From Lactifluus volemus (Eukaryota; Basidiomycota; Agaricomycetes; Russulales; Russulaceae): a stretch of DNA of 49,109 nucleotides. A program made the translations under genes and the position numbers. The notes under the pieces are model-generated. The model worked only from the letters and a program-made list of their open reading frames with translations. It made no database searches and had not been told where the DNA came from. Positions 1 through 11,260 of the stretch are shown piece after piece; position 1 is the stretch's first letter; every line of letters starts with the position of its first letter. The DNA is taken from contig WTXI01000269.1 of the NCBI GenBank assembly GCA_022376515.1, positions 1 to 49,109 on the forward strand, given 5' to 3'.

Positions 1-880
1 GCTGCTTGATGAGACATCACGCCTCAACAACCACCAGTGTGACCTCCCGACTGTTCAATCACTTGTTCTTCTCAACGCGGTCAAAAACTGCATGAAAAGC
101 ACCAGGGCCCAACTCCTCTCGATCTTGACGACACTTACACTTGGCCAGCAATGAGAGGGAGCACACCCATCTTGGCTGCGGTGACGAACAAGGCGCTCCT
201 GCACTCAAATCACTCAATATGGTATGCACATTTTTATAGTTGTTGATAATAAGTGTCCACCTACACGTAGCAGTTAGCAACACCGATGAAGAGGCGGCGC
301 CACCTTCGCCACCCGTGACTACGACTGCCACCGCACCTCTGCTGTAGTAGCACCAGCGACGGCTCCTGCCAAATCAAACCTCACGGCGGGCTCCTCGCAT
401 CTGGCACCCCTCCAATTCCCTTGCCACCGACACGCCCGGCAGTCATCGCAGTATTTTCAACACTCTGCTCTCCCTTCATCACCACAGGTGCGGCTATCAC
501 CTCCCACGACGACAGTCGGGTACAGCGCAACACCCTTCATGAGCCCCGCGTCCTCCCTGTCAGCAACAACATCTCCCATGAGCGCCGGGACCACTTCCTG
601 GTGTTGCGACGTCTGCTGCTACTACTACAAAGTCAAGTAGCGGTGACCTATTGGCCATGTCACTCGGCTCGGGTATGGCAAGCAACTGGACTAGGTGGCG
701 GTAAGAGCATCCGGGATCTTGAAAAAGAGAAGGACCAGGCAGGGATTTGGGGTGTACAGAATCGGATGGCATCGTTGACTGGCGATTTTGGGTCATTTGT
801 GAAGCCCACAGCTCAGAGCGTTGGAGGGAGTTGTGCAACTGCCGGGGCAGGCGACCTGCTTCTGTGAGGTGCAGCCTGAG
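1..880 (+). pseudogene. P copy a: Ser/Thr/Pro-rich gene remnant
   Basis: First of six copies of an unrecognised coding segment, entering from the left edge. By comparison with the most open copy (28873-29621), it should encode an Ala-rich piece, an intron, then a Ser/Thr/Pro/Ala-rich stretch with FG dipeptides such as GSFxKPTAQS near its end. In this copy the acceptor region reads CAGTTAGCA where other copies read CAGCTGGCA, giving a stop, and the frame shifts repeatedly. A 148-codon open frame at 421-867 covers only part in the ancestral frame. It most resembles copy f at the right edge. The protein family was not recognised; low-complexity tails of this kind occur in many trafficking and nuclear-pore proteins, so composition alone is not diagnostic. 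Confidence 0.5.
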
Positions 881-1093
881 TAGATACTGTTATAATCAAC
901 TACGGATTTAGATTGTTTTCGTGTTTTTTTCTTCAATCCATATAGGCTACGTATATGTATGACCGACGGCGGCATCACCCGTTTTTGGTGCGTTTTATAC
1001 TCTAGTACAGCGATTTCATTTTTTTTCTTTTTCTTTCAGTTTTTTTTTGTAGAAGCGAAAGGGAACGGCATGTGACGTGTCGTACTTCTCGGA

Positions 1094-1890
1094 TAGTGTT
1101 GCCGCAGTCCAGTCCGGTGCTGCTCGAGTTGACACCGGTGCAACTAGCGAGTTATCGCATCACGGGACTTAGATGTATAGCCAATAAGGACTCATGATGG
1201 CCGTTTAATTCACACGCCACATTTCAGAAGCTGCGTTGTGACAAAGATAGCATTTGTCATGTTGTGGGTGCATTATGTACTGGAAACATGTCCTATATAC
1301 ATTACTTGAACGACGCTTGTGCGACTACCCAAGCACACTGCAGATTGGGGGCACTGAGTTGCATGCAGTGGAGGACTGAGGCAAAGTTTGTCAGTGAGAG
1401 CCTGAGCCATGGACATACAACGATGTTCCTGTCCACAACACCCATGGCCTGTGTTGATGCACCGGGAGCACTTGCTGTCCATGATGCCAATGCCAATCTT
1501 GCCAATCTGTTTCAGCAATCCAGATAGTTGTCTTGGACTTGGAAGTACTCCCGAAGGGGAACGAGGATGTCCAACGCAAAGCTTCAGGATCCGATGGATT
1601 CTTCTTCTCGATGGGGTATCAACAGAGGCAGTTGGGGTAGAAGACAAGAGAAAAAAGATTCTAAATGAACAGGGCTGGTATGGTTAAGTAGTGTAAGTTA
1701 AAGAGAAAGACGACGATGAGGACCGCAGAAAATCAAGGCAAACCCCGAAAAGGTTTGTAAGCCCACGTGGGAATTCCATATGTGGCAAGCGCCGCAGTTG
1801 GCAGATGGGAAACGCTTTATAATCAACTCGCTAGTTGCGCCGGTGCGAACTCATTTTCCCAGTTGCAGCACCCGACTTGCGGCAGCACTA
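1094..1890. mobile_element. hAT-like non-autonomous DNA transposon (MITE-like), 797 bp
   Basis: The element starts TAGTG and ends CACTA. Its outer 65-75 bp form imperfect terminal inverted repeats: the left end reads TAGTGTTGCCGCA and the reverse complement of the right end reads TAGTGCTGCCGCA. Both ends then reach a shared block containing CGCAACTAGCGAGTT or a one-base variant (left about 1133-1152). It is flanked by an 8-bp target-site duplication, TTCTCGGA (1086-1093) and TTCTCGCA (1891-1898). The empty site TTCTCGCA is preserved in the other four units. An 8-bp duplication and TAGTG ends are hallmarks of the hAT superfamily. The interior has only short ORFs on both strands with no transposase motif that I recognise, so it is taken as non-autonomous. 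It lies between the P and GH20 remnants of unit 1 only. Confidence 0.85.
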
Positions 1891-2031
1891 TTCTCGCAAG
1901 ACTTCAGCCGATGACAGTTCCTTACGCTGTCTTCGATCTCATTCACGACATAAACAAAGCAGAGACTGACCTCCTTCCTTCCTTCACCCCCCAGGCCAGA
2001 GTACACTCTCCCGGGAAGGCAAACTCAAAGC

Positions 2032-4163
2032 ATGCTGCCACGACCCTTCAAACCCTTCTACGTCATATTCGTCGTCCTCCCATTGACCAACGCGCTCTGG
2101 CCTCAGTCCCGCCATCTCCAAACTGGCCCACCGAGCTCTGTTCTGTGCCTCGCACCCTCAAATTCCTTCACGATCTCAGTCGACGAGGTTCCCAACACGC
2201 CCAAGGACCCCATCGCGGCTGCTCAGCGCACGCACATACAATTATTCAGCGATGATCTAGGTAGGCTCGTGCTTGGCCTGGTATAGACGACTTTGAAGCG
2301 ATCTCCGAGTCGGATGGTGTACCAACGCTCAGACGACTCGTCTTGCGACTCGATGACTACCATGCCTACACGCAGACAAACACAAACACCGGGAGCTTAG
2401 GTACTTTTGGATCTACCGTTGGTGATGATGTGGTTGTGGTACAGCCCATCGAGATGGAAGCGAGGATGTTTCTTGGGACGTGCGATGAGGGGTATAGTCT
2501 TGTTGTACCCGGAGACGGAAGTCATGCGGTGCTCAAGGCCAACTGGATACTTGGCTTGTTTAGAGGTCTGAATACGTTCAGTAAGTTGTGGTTCACAGTA
2601 CCGGGAACTGTTTACATGATCGGTGCCCCCGGCGTCTTCTGAGTTTTTGGAGATGACATTAGCCATATCGGGGGTTCTTGTTGGACGCGGCGCGAAACTT
2701 GTACGTGTTCTGTGTTTCTTGGTACTTATATGTCAAGGGCTTATGATGCCCACGTACCCAGTATCTGACATTGAACGCACGCTTGACGCAATGTCATGGG
2801 TCCATGTAAGTCATTCTTTCTTGAATGTTGTCAGTAGGAACTGACAACGGCTGTGCAGATCAATACGTTTCACTGGCATGTTGTCGACAGCCAGAATTTC
2901 CCACTTGTCCTATCCGGATTTACAGATATCGCGGAAAAGGCCGCATATAGCGCTGACGCGGTTTACACCCCGCAAGACGTCTCGCATATCGTGTCCTATG
3001 CCGGCCAAGTGCGTCCCCCACTGTTCCTATCATCCTCTATTCAACCCAGCCTCAGTGGGGGATCGACGTTCTTGTTGTACGTGGTATTCCAAGACTCGGA
3101 ACGAAAGGGAAGGAGGTTAACGTCCATAATAGGAAATGGACACGCCCGGACATACCTCGGTCCTCGGCCATCTCGAAAGCTTATCTGGAGCACATCGCGT
3201 GCGCCGATGCGAAGCCCTGGAGGACGTATGCCAACGAACCGCCCACGGGCTAACTGCACCTCGCCTCTCCCGCGACGATCGATTTCACGGCCAGTCTTCT
3301 GAGCGCCGCTGCGAAACTCTTTCCCTCGACATTGTTCGCCACTGGCGGCGACGAGATCAACACGCGGTGCTATCAAGATGATCCCAGGAGTCTCAGAAAG
3401 ACGCCGGTCATGTGGCAGGGTGAGCTAGATATCTTACGAGTCTATTGGTGGGACTCTAAAGTCTTCTTTGGATTTGGCAGAGATGGTACTCAACTTTAAT
3501 CTGACCCTTTCAAACGACACGATTGCCCTGTATGTCTCCACATTTCTTTCTCTCACACACTCCCTCTCGAACGTTGACGTGTATTGATAGCGTGTGGATC
3601 TCGTCTGAAGACGCAGCTGCTGTTGCTGCCAAGGGATTCCGCTTTATCCCCGCGGTCGTTCTATCTGGTAAGGTCATGAATCTTCTTTATATCCCTGCAA
3701 TGTTTAAAAATCTGCGTGTCATATAGGACTGTGGTGCCGGCGGTGGGTTGGGAGATTATCCTACAGGCAACAGTTGGTGTGATCCCTTCAAGACATGGCA
3801 GAACGTTGCGTCACGTCCCCCTTTTTTCACGAGCACGCGCTTATTAATACCTTCCTTCCTCTGAAGGCGTATACATTCAACCTACTGGCGAATCTGACCT
3901 CGGAGCAAGTATCCCTCGTGCTTGGCGGTCAACATCTCCTCTGGACCGAACAATCCGGACCGGAGAACCTCGATCCGATCGCGTGGCCGCGCGCGGCCGC
4001 ATCCGCCGAGGTGTTCTGGACGGGTCCCGGGGGAAACGATAGTGCGGCACTGCCGCGGTTGCACGAGCTTGGCTATCGGTTTAGGCGGCGTGGCGTGAAT
4101 GTCATATAGCTGCAGCCAGAATGGTGCGCGTTGCGCCCGTTTGCGTGTGATTTGAACGCATGA
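2032..4163 (+). pseudogene. GH20 beta-N-acetylhexosaminidase, copy A (pseudogene)
   Basis: The ancestral enzyme removes terminal N-acetylhexosamine from chitin oligomers and glycans and is normally secreted. A start with a hydrophobic signal-like segment (codons 1-22) is followed in frame by mature sequence. GH20 hallmarks remain: FHWHVVDSQ near 2868-2896, DTPGHTS near 3138-3158, the catalytic GGDEIN near 3347-3364, and a WxEQSGPENLDPIxWPR region near 3950-3990. Lesions are a one-base loss near 2275, a deletion of about 60 bp near 2625, a 7-bp insertion (GTCCTCG) near 3160, loss of about 80 bp after the GGDEIN exon core near 3385, and a TAG at 4107-4109 where the related copy D has TCG. Intron borders are largely recognisable. 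The break pattern is shared with copy D except for the last stop and the lesion near 2275. Confidence 0.9.
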
Positions 4164-4951
4164 ATGGGACCAGCGCGCTCATGCTTTGCATGTGAGGGGG
4201 AAGAGAATGTGTATTATTTATTCTAGAGAAGACAATGGACTTGAGTTATGTGCGTTATAGAATGGACTCGGCATCTGATGAAACGGGAGAAGGTGTTTCT
4301 AACGGCACTTCTCTGTGAGACAATCTACTCCCGACAGCCTCTTTAATTTGGCCCCAGCCTAAACACATTTTCAGCTCATAAGTATCACATTAAACCAGGC
4401 TTTCATAGGTTTTGGACATGCTCATGGTGGTTCACCGCTCGAAGTATACACTTGCATGAACATTGCCTGACAATGACAAGAGTAAATCGTGCAACAACGT
4501 TTTCACTGTTTCACTTTTGCAAGGAGAAAAGTGAAAAACTGAAGAAAAGTTCGCTTCGTTTGTGCTTATGTAATGCCTGTAAAATCACTTCACTTTTTTT
4601 TTTTGAAAACACAGCAGAAACAACTTTGGGGTACTTTTGCTCTTTCGCTACTTTTTGACCTTTTTGGCTCGCCCCAGAATGATTCGTGAAGGTTTCCTGA
4701 TGCATGCCGGAACCGTGGTGACCCATTGCTTGAAATAATGCACCCCTCCGCGGCTCCGCCTCGTCATTACTTCGGGGATCGCCGAGATAATCTGAACGTT
4801 CCCACGGTTGCCTTTCAAGCATGGTTCACATCCCAAACTCCCTCCGTATCGATTAGCTATACAAGTCTCTCGCATTAGATCGCTCTCAAGCAACACTTTA
4901 GCCCAAGTCCTCAAAATCCCAGAAGAGTGTCAACCACTGACCAACGTCGGT
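4164..4951. other. GH20-to-NLR1 intergenic region with inverted segment
   Basis: No gene is seen. Compared with units 2, 3 and 5 this spacer is about 300 bp longer. A stretch around 4690-4772 matches the spacer of unit 2 (about 13668-13725) in the opposite orientation: its reverse complement contains AGTAATGACGAGGCG and GGTGCATTATTTCAAGCAA, as unit 2 does on the + strand. Flanks at about 4384-4400 and from 4778 are collinear with unit 2. A small inverted repeat, TTCACTTTT and AAAAGTGAA, lies at about 4510-4535. The NLR1 promoter and 5' UTR should lie in the right-hand part, including an 11-codon upstream ORF from 4823. The same arrangement occurs in unit 4. Confidence 0.6.
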
Positions 4952-7900
4952 ATGCTACCGAGTGGGACCCTTCAGGTGACCGGTACGTGCCATACGTTCT
5001 CTCTCTGACAAGCAAAAGTTAATTGATTTTTGTCCGCCTGTCAGTCCTAAGAGCGCACAATCTTCCTCGTCTAAAGACCCTCGGAATTCTTGCGAAGCAA
5101 AGAGAATATTTTGTAACTCTAACCGACGGAGAGAAGACATGGCAGACACGATCTGTGCGGGGCGTAGCTCAACGCGTGGAATGGAATGAGACTGTCGACA
5201 CCTTGTGAGAAATGTCGCGATTTTGGTATTATTATTCTGTACAACTGAGTCTCCCACAGTGCCGTACAACAACTCTCCCGAATTACAATATCTCTTTACG
5301 GAAAAAAGACCACGACGACAAACATTCTTGTTGGAAGGCAGGAGATTGTCTGTGAACCCCATCGCGGTCGGTCAAAAGCATGGATATGTTACTCATACAT
5401 CTAGCTGATTGTCGTACATGCAGAACTTGAAATCATTTTCCGTAGTGCTGTTGGACGTGCTGGACGCCCAGCAGAGCCGGTCACGGTCTTCTTGATGGTC
5501 ACCGCAAACACGAGTTCCTCTCTGACAGCGGCAGTCAACGTCCTGAGCCCTGCAGCAGCCGATATCCCTGTTTCTGAAGGAAGTGCTGTGCGTCCTACTG
5601 CCCAAACTAACGCTGAAACCATACAACTCACGTCAGTTATTGCCTCTTGACTGTTTATCCAGGGTGGCCTCCCTATCGAGAGCAGTACTCTTCTGCAACG
5701 AGCAGAGGAGATAGAGACCGTGACAGAGACGCCGCGGACTACTCTCCGCCGCGCCGAGGAAGCCATCAATAATGTCAATACAGTAACAACATGGAAAAGT
5801 GCTGTTACCGTCCTCAAGCGGGTAATGGACACTGTCACTCCGATCGCAGCAGTATGACCATTAGTTCTTGTCGATCCACCCCGAGCTAACTCCCATTCTT
5901 CAGCTGAACCCTTATGCAGGTCTAGCATGGAGTCTGCTCTCGAAGATCCCCGAGGTACGTCCCCTTGTCTTATCCCATACATGGGGTATTCACTCTTTGT
6001 GTTCACCTTTCTGCCAGGCTTTGCTACAACAGGTTCAACGTGACAATAACATCCAGACGTTACTTGAGGCAATACGTGATGCCTTTGAATTTGCGGAAGA
6101 GGCGGACACCTTGAGGAACATCAAGCCGGAGTCGAGGCAGGCGAAAATCCTAGAGGAGATGCTAGAATGCGTGTCCGAATCTGCCAAATTTATCAGATCG
6201 TATGCGGAGGATGTGAACCTTGGTACGTCATCTTAGCCTCTCTCGTTAGTCATTGCAAACGTGTGATTTGTAGGCAAGCGTACTTTGAAGAGTATTGTCG
6301 GCCAAGTGGATGGACAAATAGATCAGTATCGCACCACCCTTGTCCAATTGCGAGAGAGTCTCCTTTCCCGTGCTGCTATCACGACCGAGATTGCTGTGCT
6401 AGAAGCTGGTACGTACTTACGGTGAAAAGGTTGTCGGATTGTCATCCTGACAAGTGGGACACAGAACTGGATATGAGAATCAGAGAATTGCCTTACAAGG
6501 GAGGGTGGCGATTCGGTGATGAGAAGCGTTGTCTTCCAGGCACACGCGAAGATTTCCTGGACCATATAATCGATTGGGTCGAGAATCCCAAATCTCACCG
6601 TGTTCTTGTTCTCCTCGGACAGGCAGGCACGGGAAAGTCTTCGATTGCACACGAAGTTGCACGTCACTTTGAGGACAAGTGTCTCGGCTCTTACTTTGCT
6701 TTTCTGCGAAAGGAGCATTCGAAAACCGAAACTTACCAGTTGTTCACGACAATCGCTCGCGATCTTTCTTATCACAATCCTGCGTTCAAACTTGCCCTTG
6801 GTCAGGTCCTTAAGGAGAAGCCGTCGCTTTGTGGTGCCCGGGACTATCGTGCACTTTTTGAAAGCCTTATCCTGGAATCGCTCAAGAATGTGCCACTTTC
6901 TCATCCGATTCTTATTGTTATCGATGCATTGGATGAAAGTGGAGATGTAAATGGCGATACCGGATTACATACATTTCTCGCAGAACATCTCATCAACCTC
7001 CCAGTCCAATTCCGTGTACTCATCACCTCAAGGTCAGAGGATGGCATCGAACCTGCGTTCGCCGAAACATCATCCGTCGACAGACTCTACATGGATGACG
7101 AGAAACTGGCTGCCAAGACAGAGCAAGATATTCTCGTGTATCTTCAGAAGAAGCTCCCTCGGGACGTGTTCAAATACCATGGTGTCGAACTAGCGAAGGC
7201 TGCAGAGGGCTTGTTCCAGTGGGCAGCGGTCGCCAGTGGATTCATAAAGAGCCCCCCTGCTAGCTTTGGCTTTAGCAAGAGGAAGTGCGTACAGCGCCTC
7301 TTGGGTCACTCTCGAGATCAGAATGGACAAGATCCGTTGGACAAGCTATACGAAGAAGTTCTCGAAGGATACTTCAAGCCTCATGAAGCACACATTCTGT
7401 TCCGTTCCATCATGGGGCATCTATTTGCTGCGATCGAGCCGCTCTCAATCGAATCTTTGATTACTCTGCGTCTGCATGCCCCAATTGATGACCCCGATGA
7501 TTCAGATCCCGTTGTTGAAATGCTCCGTCACCTCGGCTCGCTGCTGAGTAATGTGACGTCATCTGATCAAACACGTCCCATCGTTCCTCTTCACACATCA
7601 TTCCGCGACTTTCTAATCACCAAGAAGAGTGACGTATTTTATGTGGACCTGGTCGATGCGCACCGCGAGCTGGCACATTCGTGCCTTGGTTTAATGCTCG
7701 ACAAGCTCAGGTTCAATATTTGCGAATTGAAGTCGTCATATCTTGCGAACAGTGATGTCCCAGACATTGACACTCGAATCTCCATAAACATCCCACCAGC
7801 TCTATCATATTCCTGCATTTTTTGGGACGATCATCTAGAACACGTTGCGTTCGAACAGGACCTCTTCGTGAAGCTTCGATCCCTTTTCGAGACGAAGTTC

Positions 7901-10410
7901 CTATTTTGGCTGGAAGTGCTTAGCATCAAGGGCAGTGTGGGCCTTGCATCACCGGCATTCTCATCCTTGAGCACCTGGTTAAGGTCTGATCCGCAGAAGG
8001 TCAGTACACATTTTAATTCAATATGACATATAGTAACTATTGGGTAAAATTGCAACAGCCTTCCCAAGCCGAGGTAGAGAATTTGTTGGCTATTGTAGAC
8101 GATGGGTCCGCGTTTGTGCGGTACTTTGGGATGGCCATGGCAAGGAGTGCTCCCCATATCTATATCTCTGCGCTGCCATTCGCTCGGTCCTCTTCCCATA
8201 TTGTCAAGCATTACCTTGGTCAATTTCCTCATACGCTATGGTTGGAACGCGGGCAATTGTCTCATTGGCCAGCATTAGAAATGACGATTCCGGCACACAA
8301 CGAGCCAGTCCAATCTGTTGCATTCTCGCCGGATGGACGGCACATTGCCTCTGGCTCCCGCGACCGCACTATTCGGGTGTGGGATTCCACTACTGGGGAG
8401 CTTGTAGCATGCCCATTTACTGGACACACCAATTTGGTCATATGCGTTACATTCTCTCCGGACGGCCAGCACATTGCCTCGGCGTCGAATGATGGGACGA
8501 TTCGTGTTTGCGACGCCACAACAGGAGAGCTTGTGATAGCACCGTTTACTGGACACAGCATTTGGGTCACATGTATTGCATTCTCTCCTGATGGGCAGCG
8601 AATTGCTTCGGCTTCAGGAAATGGCATTCTCGTGTGGCGTGCCGCAACAGGAGAAATTTTAACGGGCGCGTTTACTGGTCATGTCGGTTCGGCCAGATCT
8701 ATTGCCTTTTCGCCAGATGGACAACATATCACCTCGGACTCGGATGATTTCACGATTCGTGTGTGGGATGCCACAACAGGAGAGCTTGTTGCGGGCCCAT
8801 TTTCTGGACACACAGATCCAATTAATTCTATTGCATTCTCACCAAATGGCCAGCGCATCGCATCAGCTTCAGACGATCGTACAATTCGAATCTGGAGTGT
8901 CACAACCGGAGAGGTCGTAGTTGGCCCGTTTATCGGACACGCCGATACGATCTATTCCATCTCTTTCTCGCCAGACGGGCAGCGCATTGCCTCGGACTCG
9001 GCCGATGCTACGCTTCGTGTTTGGGATGCCACGACAGGAGAGATTATAGCAGGCCCATTTACTGGGCACGTTGATCCTATTTTATCAGCTGCATTCTCGC
9101 CAGATGGCCAGCGCATTGCATCCGCCTCAATGGATCGCACGATCCGGGTGTGGGGCTCCGCAACAGGAGAGGTACCGGATCCGTCGATTGGGCACACGGC
9201 TTCGGTCTACTGTGTTGCATTCTCCCCAGACGGGCAGCGCGTTGTCTCGTCCTCGGCTGATCGCACGATTTACATATGGGATGCCACAACAGGGCAGGTC
9301 ATAGCAGGCCCAGTCATTGGACACACCAATGGTGTCAGATGTGTTGCGTTCCGGCCAGATGGGCAGCATATCGCTTCGGCCTCGCTCGATCAAACGATTC
9401 GGGTTTGGGATGCCACAACAGGAGACGTCATAGCAGGCCCATTCACTGGACACACCGATTGGGTACTCTGTGTTGCATTCTCACCCGATGGGAAGCGCAT
9501 TGCCTCCGGCTCGGCAGATAACACCATTCGTGTGTGGGATGCCACGACGGGGAAGGTCGTAGCCGGTCCGTTTACTGGACACACCAGTATGGTCAGATCT
9601 GTTGCATTTTCTCCAGATGGGCAGCGCATTGCTTCGGCATCGGACGATTACACGATTTGCCTGTGGGATGCTGCAACGGGGGATCTCGTAGCGGCTCCGT
9701 TTACCCAACTCACAGATTGCGCCCGATCTGTTGCATTTTCGCCTGATGGGGAGCACATTGCCTCGGCCTCAAAGGATCGTACAATTTGGGTGCGAGATGC
9801 TGCTACAGGTGATATCACTGCGGGTCCGTTTACTGGACACACAGATTCGGTGATCTATGTTGCATTCTCGCCGGACGGACATCGTATTGCCTCGGCCTCA
9901 CTTGATGGCACGATTCGGATGTGGGATGCCGAAACAGGAGATGTTGTAGCAGGCCCGTTCATTGGACACACAGATTGGGCTATATCTGTCGCATTCTCAC
10001 CAGATGGGCGGCACATCGCCTCGTCCTCAGCAGATGGCACGATTCGTATGTGGGATGCTGCATCATGGGATGTGGCAGGTACCTTTACAGGATATATGAA
10101 ATCTATGGATTCTTCGCTGGACGGGAAACGCATCAGCCCGGCCTCGGAAGATCACGCAGTGATAGGTAGTGTGGAGAAGGTCAGAATTGAAGAGAACCAT
10201 TTTATGAAGAAGTTTATACTCAAGAGTGATGGGTGGGTGTGTGGTGACGAAGGAGAACTCCTTCTATGGATTCCCCGAGTTCACAGGCCATATTTTCGTA
10301 GATCTAACACGGTCTGGATTGCAGGTAAACACGATACCAAGCTTCAATCGTCAAATTTTGTACACGGATTGAATTGGGCTACAGTATATGTTCACAATTT
10401 ATCTAAATAG
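4952..10410 (+). CDS. NLR gene 1: C2-NACHT-WD40 STAND protein, 1642 aa
   Basis: Putative intracellular NLR-type receptor. Exons: 4952-4982, 5045-5204, 5260-5366, 5424-5587, 5663-5851, 5904-5954, 6018-6222, 6274-6408, 6465-7999 and 8059-10410. All junctions are GT-AG, phases agree, and the sum is 4929 nt. A C2-like fold spans about residues 5-115 (MLPSGTLQVTV start, WNET, ISLYG); the loop-1 Asp residues that bind calcium in classical C2 domains are absent. A helical region with LNPYAGLAWSLL covers about 155-347. NACHT has Walker A GQAGTGKSS at 399-407 and Walker B ILIVIDALDE at 496-505. A LHTSFRDFL motif marks the winged-helix-like region. Fourteen WD40 repeats cover 938-1536, followed by a tail with DGWV and FVHGLNWA. 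The start is chosen because this ATG is conserved in all five genes and begins the first C2 strand. An in-frame extension to 4808 is open here, but genes 2 and 5 have a stop there. Confidence 0.88.
8293..10089 (+). repeat. 14 WD40 repeats in NLR gene 1 (129-nt period)
   Basis: Fourteen tandem coding repeats of 43 codons follow the pattern GHTxxVxSVAFSPDGQRIASxSxDxTIRVWDATTG. Repeats 3, 7 and 14 are 42 codons. A degenerate fifteenth starts at 10090 (GYMKSMDSS). Fourteen repeats would make two seven-bladed propellers. In repeat 12 the usual WD pair reads RD (WVRDAATG) in all five genes. In repeat 2 of genes 1 and 4 the Trp is Cys (VCDATTG). The near identity between repeats is typical of fungal NLR repeat arrays that are homogenised by recombination. 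Confidence 0.95.
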
Positions 10411-10446
10411 TACGATGCTGGGGTTGATGAGACATCTGATACCTCG

Positions 10447-10910
10447 GCAGTCATCGAAGCCCCAGACTTTTGGTACTTTCAACTCTCTGCTGTCGCCGTC
10501 GTCACCACAGGTGCGTTTCAGCTCAACTCCAGTGACAACGTCTGGCACTGTTGGGTACAACGCGACACCAGTCATGAGCCCCATGTCCTCGCATCAGCAA
10601 CAAAATCTCCCATGAGCGCCGGGTCCACTTCCTGGGTTGCGATGTCTGCTGCTACTACTACTACTACAAAGTCAAGTAGCGGTGACCTATTGGCCATGGC
10701 ACTCGGCTCGGGCATGGCAAGCAACTGGACCAGGTGGCGGTAAGAGCATCCGGGATCTTGAAAAAGAGAAGGCCCAGGCAGGGATTTGGGGCGTATAAAA
10801 TCAGATGGCATCGTTGGCTGGCGGTTTTGGGTCGTTTGCGAAGCCCACAGCTCAGAGCGTTGGAGGGACCCGCCGGGGCGGGCCGGGCGACCTGCTTCTG
10901 TGAGTTGCGG
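10447..10910 (+). pseudogene. P copy b: truncated Ser/Thr/Pro-rich remnant
   Basis: This copy keeps only the 3' part of the P segment. It begins abruptly at GCAGTCATCGAAGC, right after the 3' flank of NLR gene 1. The sister copy e has 537 bp (38821-39357) between these two points, so a deletion has removed the first exon, intron and half of the second exon. The remaining frame encodes TFGTFNSLLSPSSPQ and a Ser/Thr-rich stretch, ending with the GGFGSFAKPTAQS-like block near 10820-10860. No start codon or full frame is left. It is non-functional unless it serves as 3' UTR of NLR gene 1. Confidence 0.55.
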
Positions 10911-11260
10911 TGGGACACTGTTGTTAAACTACGGATGTAGATTGTTTTCGTGTTTTTTTTCTTCATTCCATATAGGCTGCGTGTATACATGACCGACGGC
11001 AGCATCACCCGTTTTTGGTGCGTTTTATGCCCAAGTAGTAAGATATCATCCTACCTTTTTTTTCTCTTTCTTTCGGTGTTTTTTGCGGCTATCATCATGT
11101 GACGTGTCGTTCGTTTCCGTGCTTCTCGCATGACTTCAGCCGATGACAGTTCCTCACGCTGTCTTCGATCTCCTTCAATGCTATCGTGACATAAAACGAA
11201 GCAGAACCTAACTTCCTTCCTTCCTTCATCTACACTTTCCCGGGAAGGCAAACTCAAAGC
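10911..11260. other. Spacer between P copy b and GH20 copy B
   Basis: No gene is seen. The stretch is conserved in all units and presumably held the 3' flank of P and the promoter of the GH20 gene. It has T-rich and pyrimidine tracts (about 10948-10965 and 11055-11085), the conserved block CATGTGACGTGTCG near 11096-11110 that contains a TGACG core, and a CTTCCTTCCTTC tract just upstream of the GH20 ATG. Confidence 0.5.

Noticed and set aside
1264..1687. Overlapping ORFs of 60-124 codons on both strands inside the hAT-like element as transposase
   Set aside because: They are short, lack any recognisable transposase residues, and overlap each other on both strands. The element is better seen as non-autonomous.
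4452..4822. Small ORFs on both strands in the GH20-NLR spacer of unit 1 (and unit 4)
   Set aside because: They sit in the segment that is inverted or rearranged between units, have low-complexity composition, and are not conserved in units 2, 3 and 5.
4808..4951. Upstream N-terminal extension of NLR gene 1 beginning MPFKHGSH
   Set aside because: The frame is open in units 1 and 4, but in units 2 and 5 the same frame has a stop with no ATG before the conserved start. The conserved ATG directly precedes the first C2 strand.
8293..10089. Regular 129-nt repeats as a possible CRISPR-like or satellite array
   Set aside because: The repeats are entirely in one coding frame and encode canonical WD40 motifs; there are no unique spacers.
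2032..10410. GH20 and NLR as one fused or co-transcribed gene
   Set aside because: The GH20 stop is followed by a 480-790 bp non-coding spacer, and the conserved NLR start has its own upstream region. Nothing supports splicing between them.
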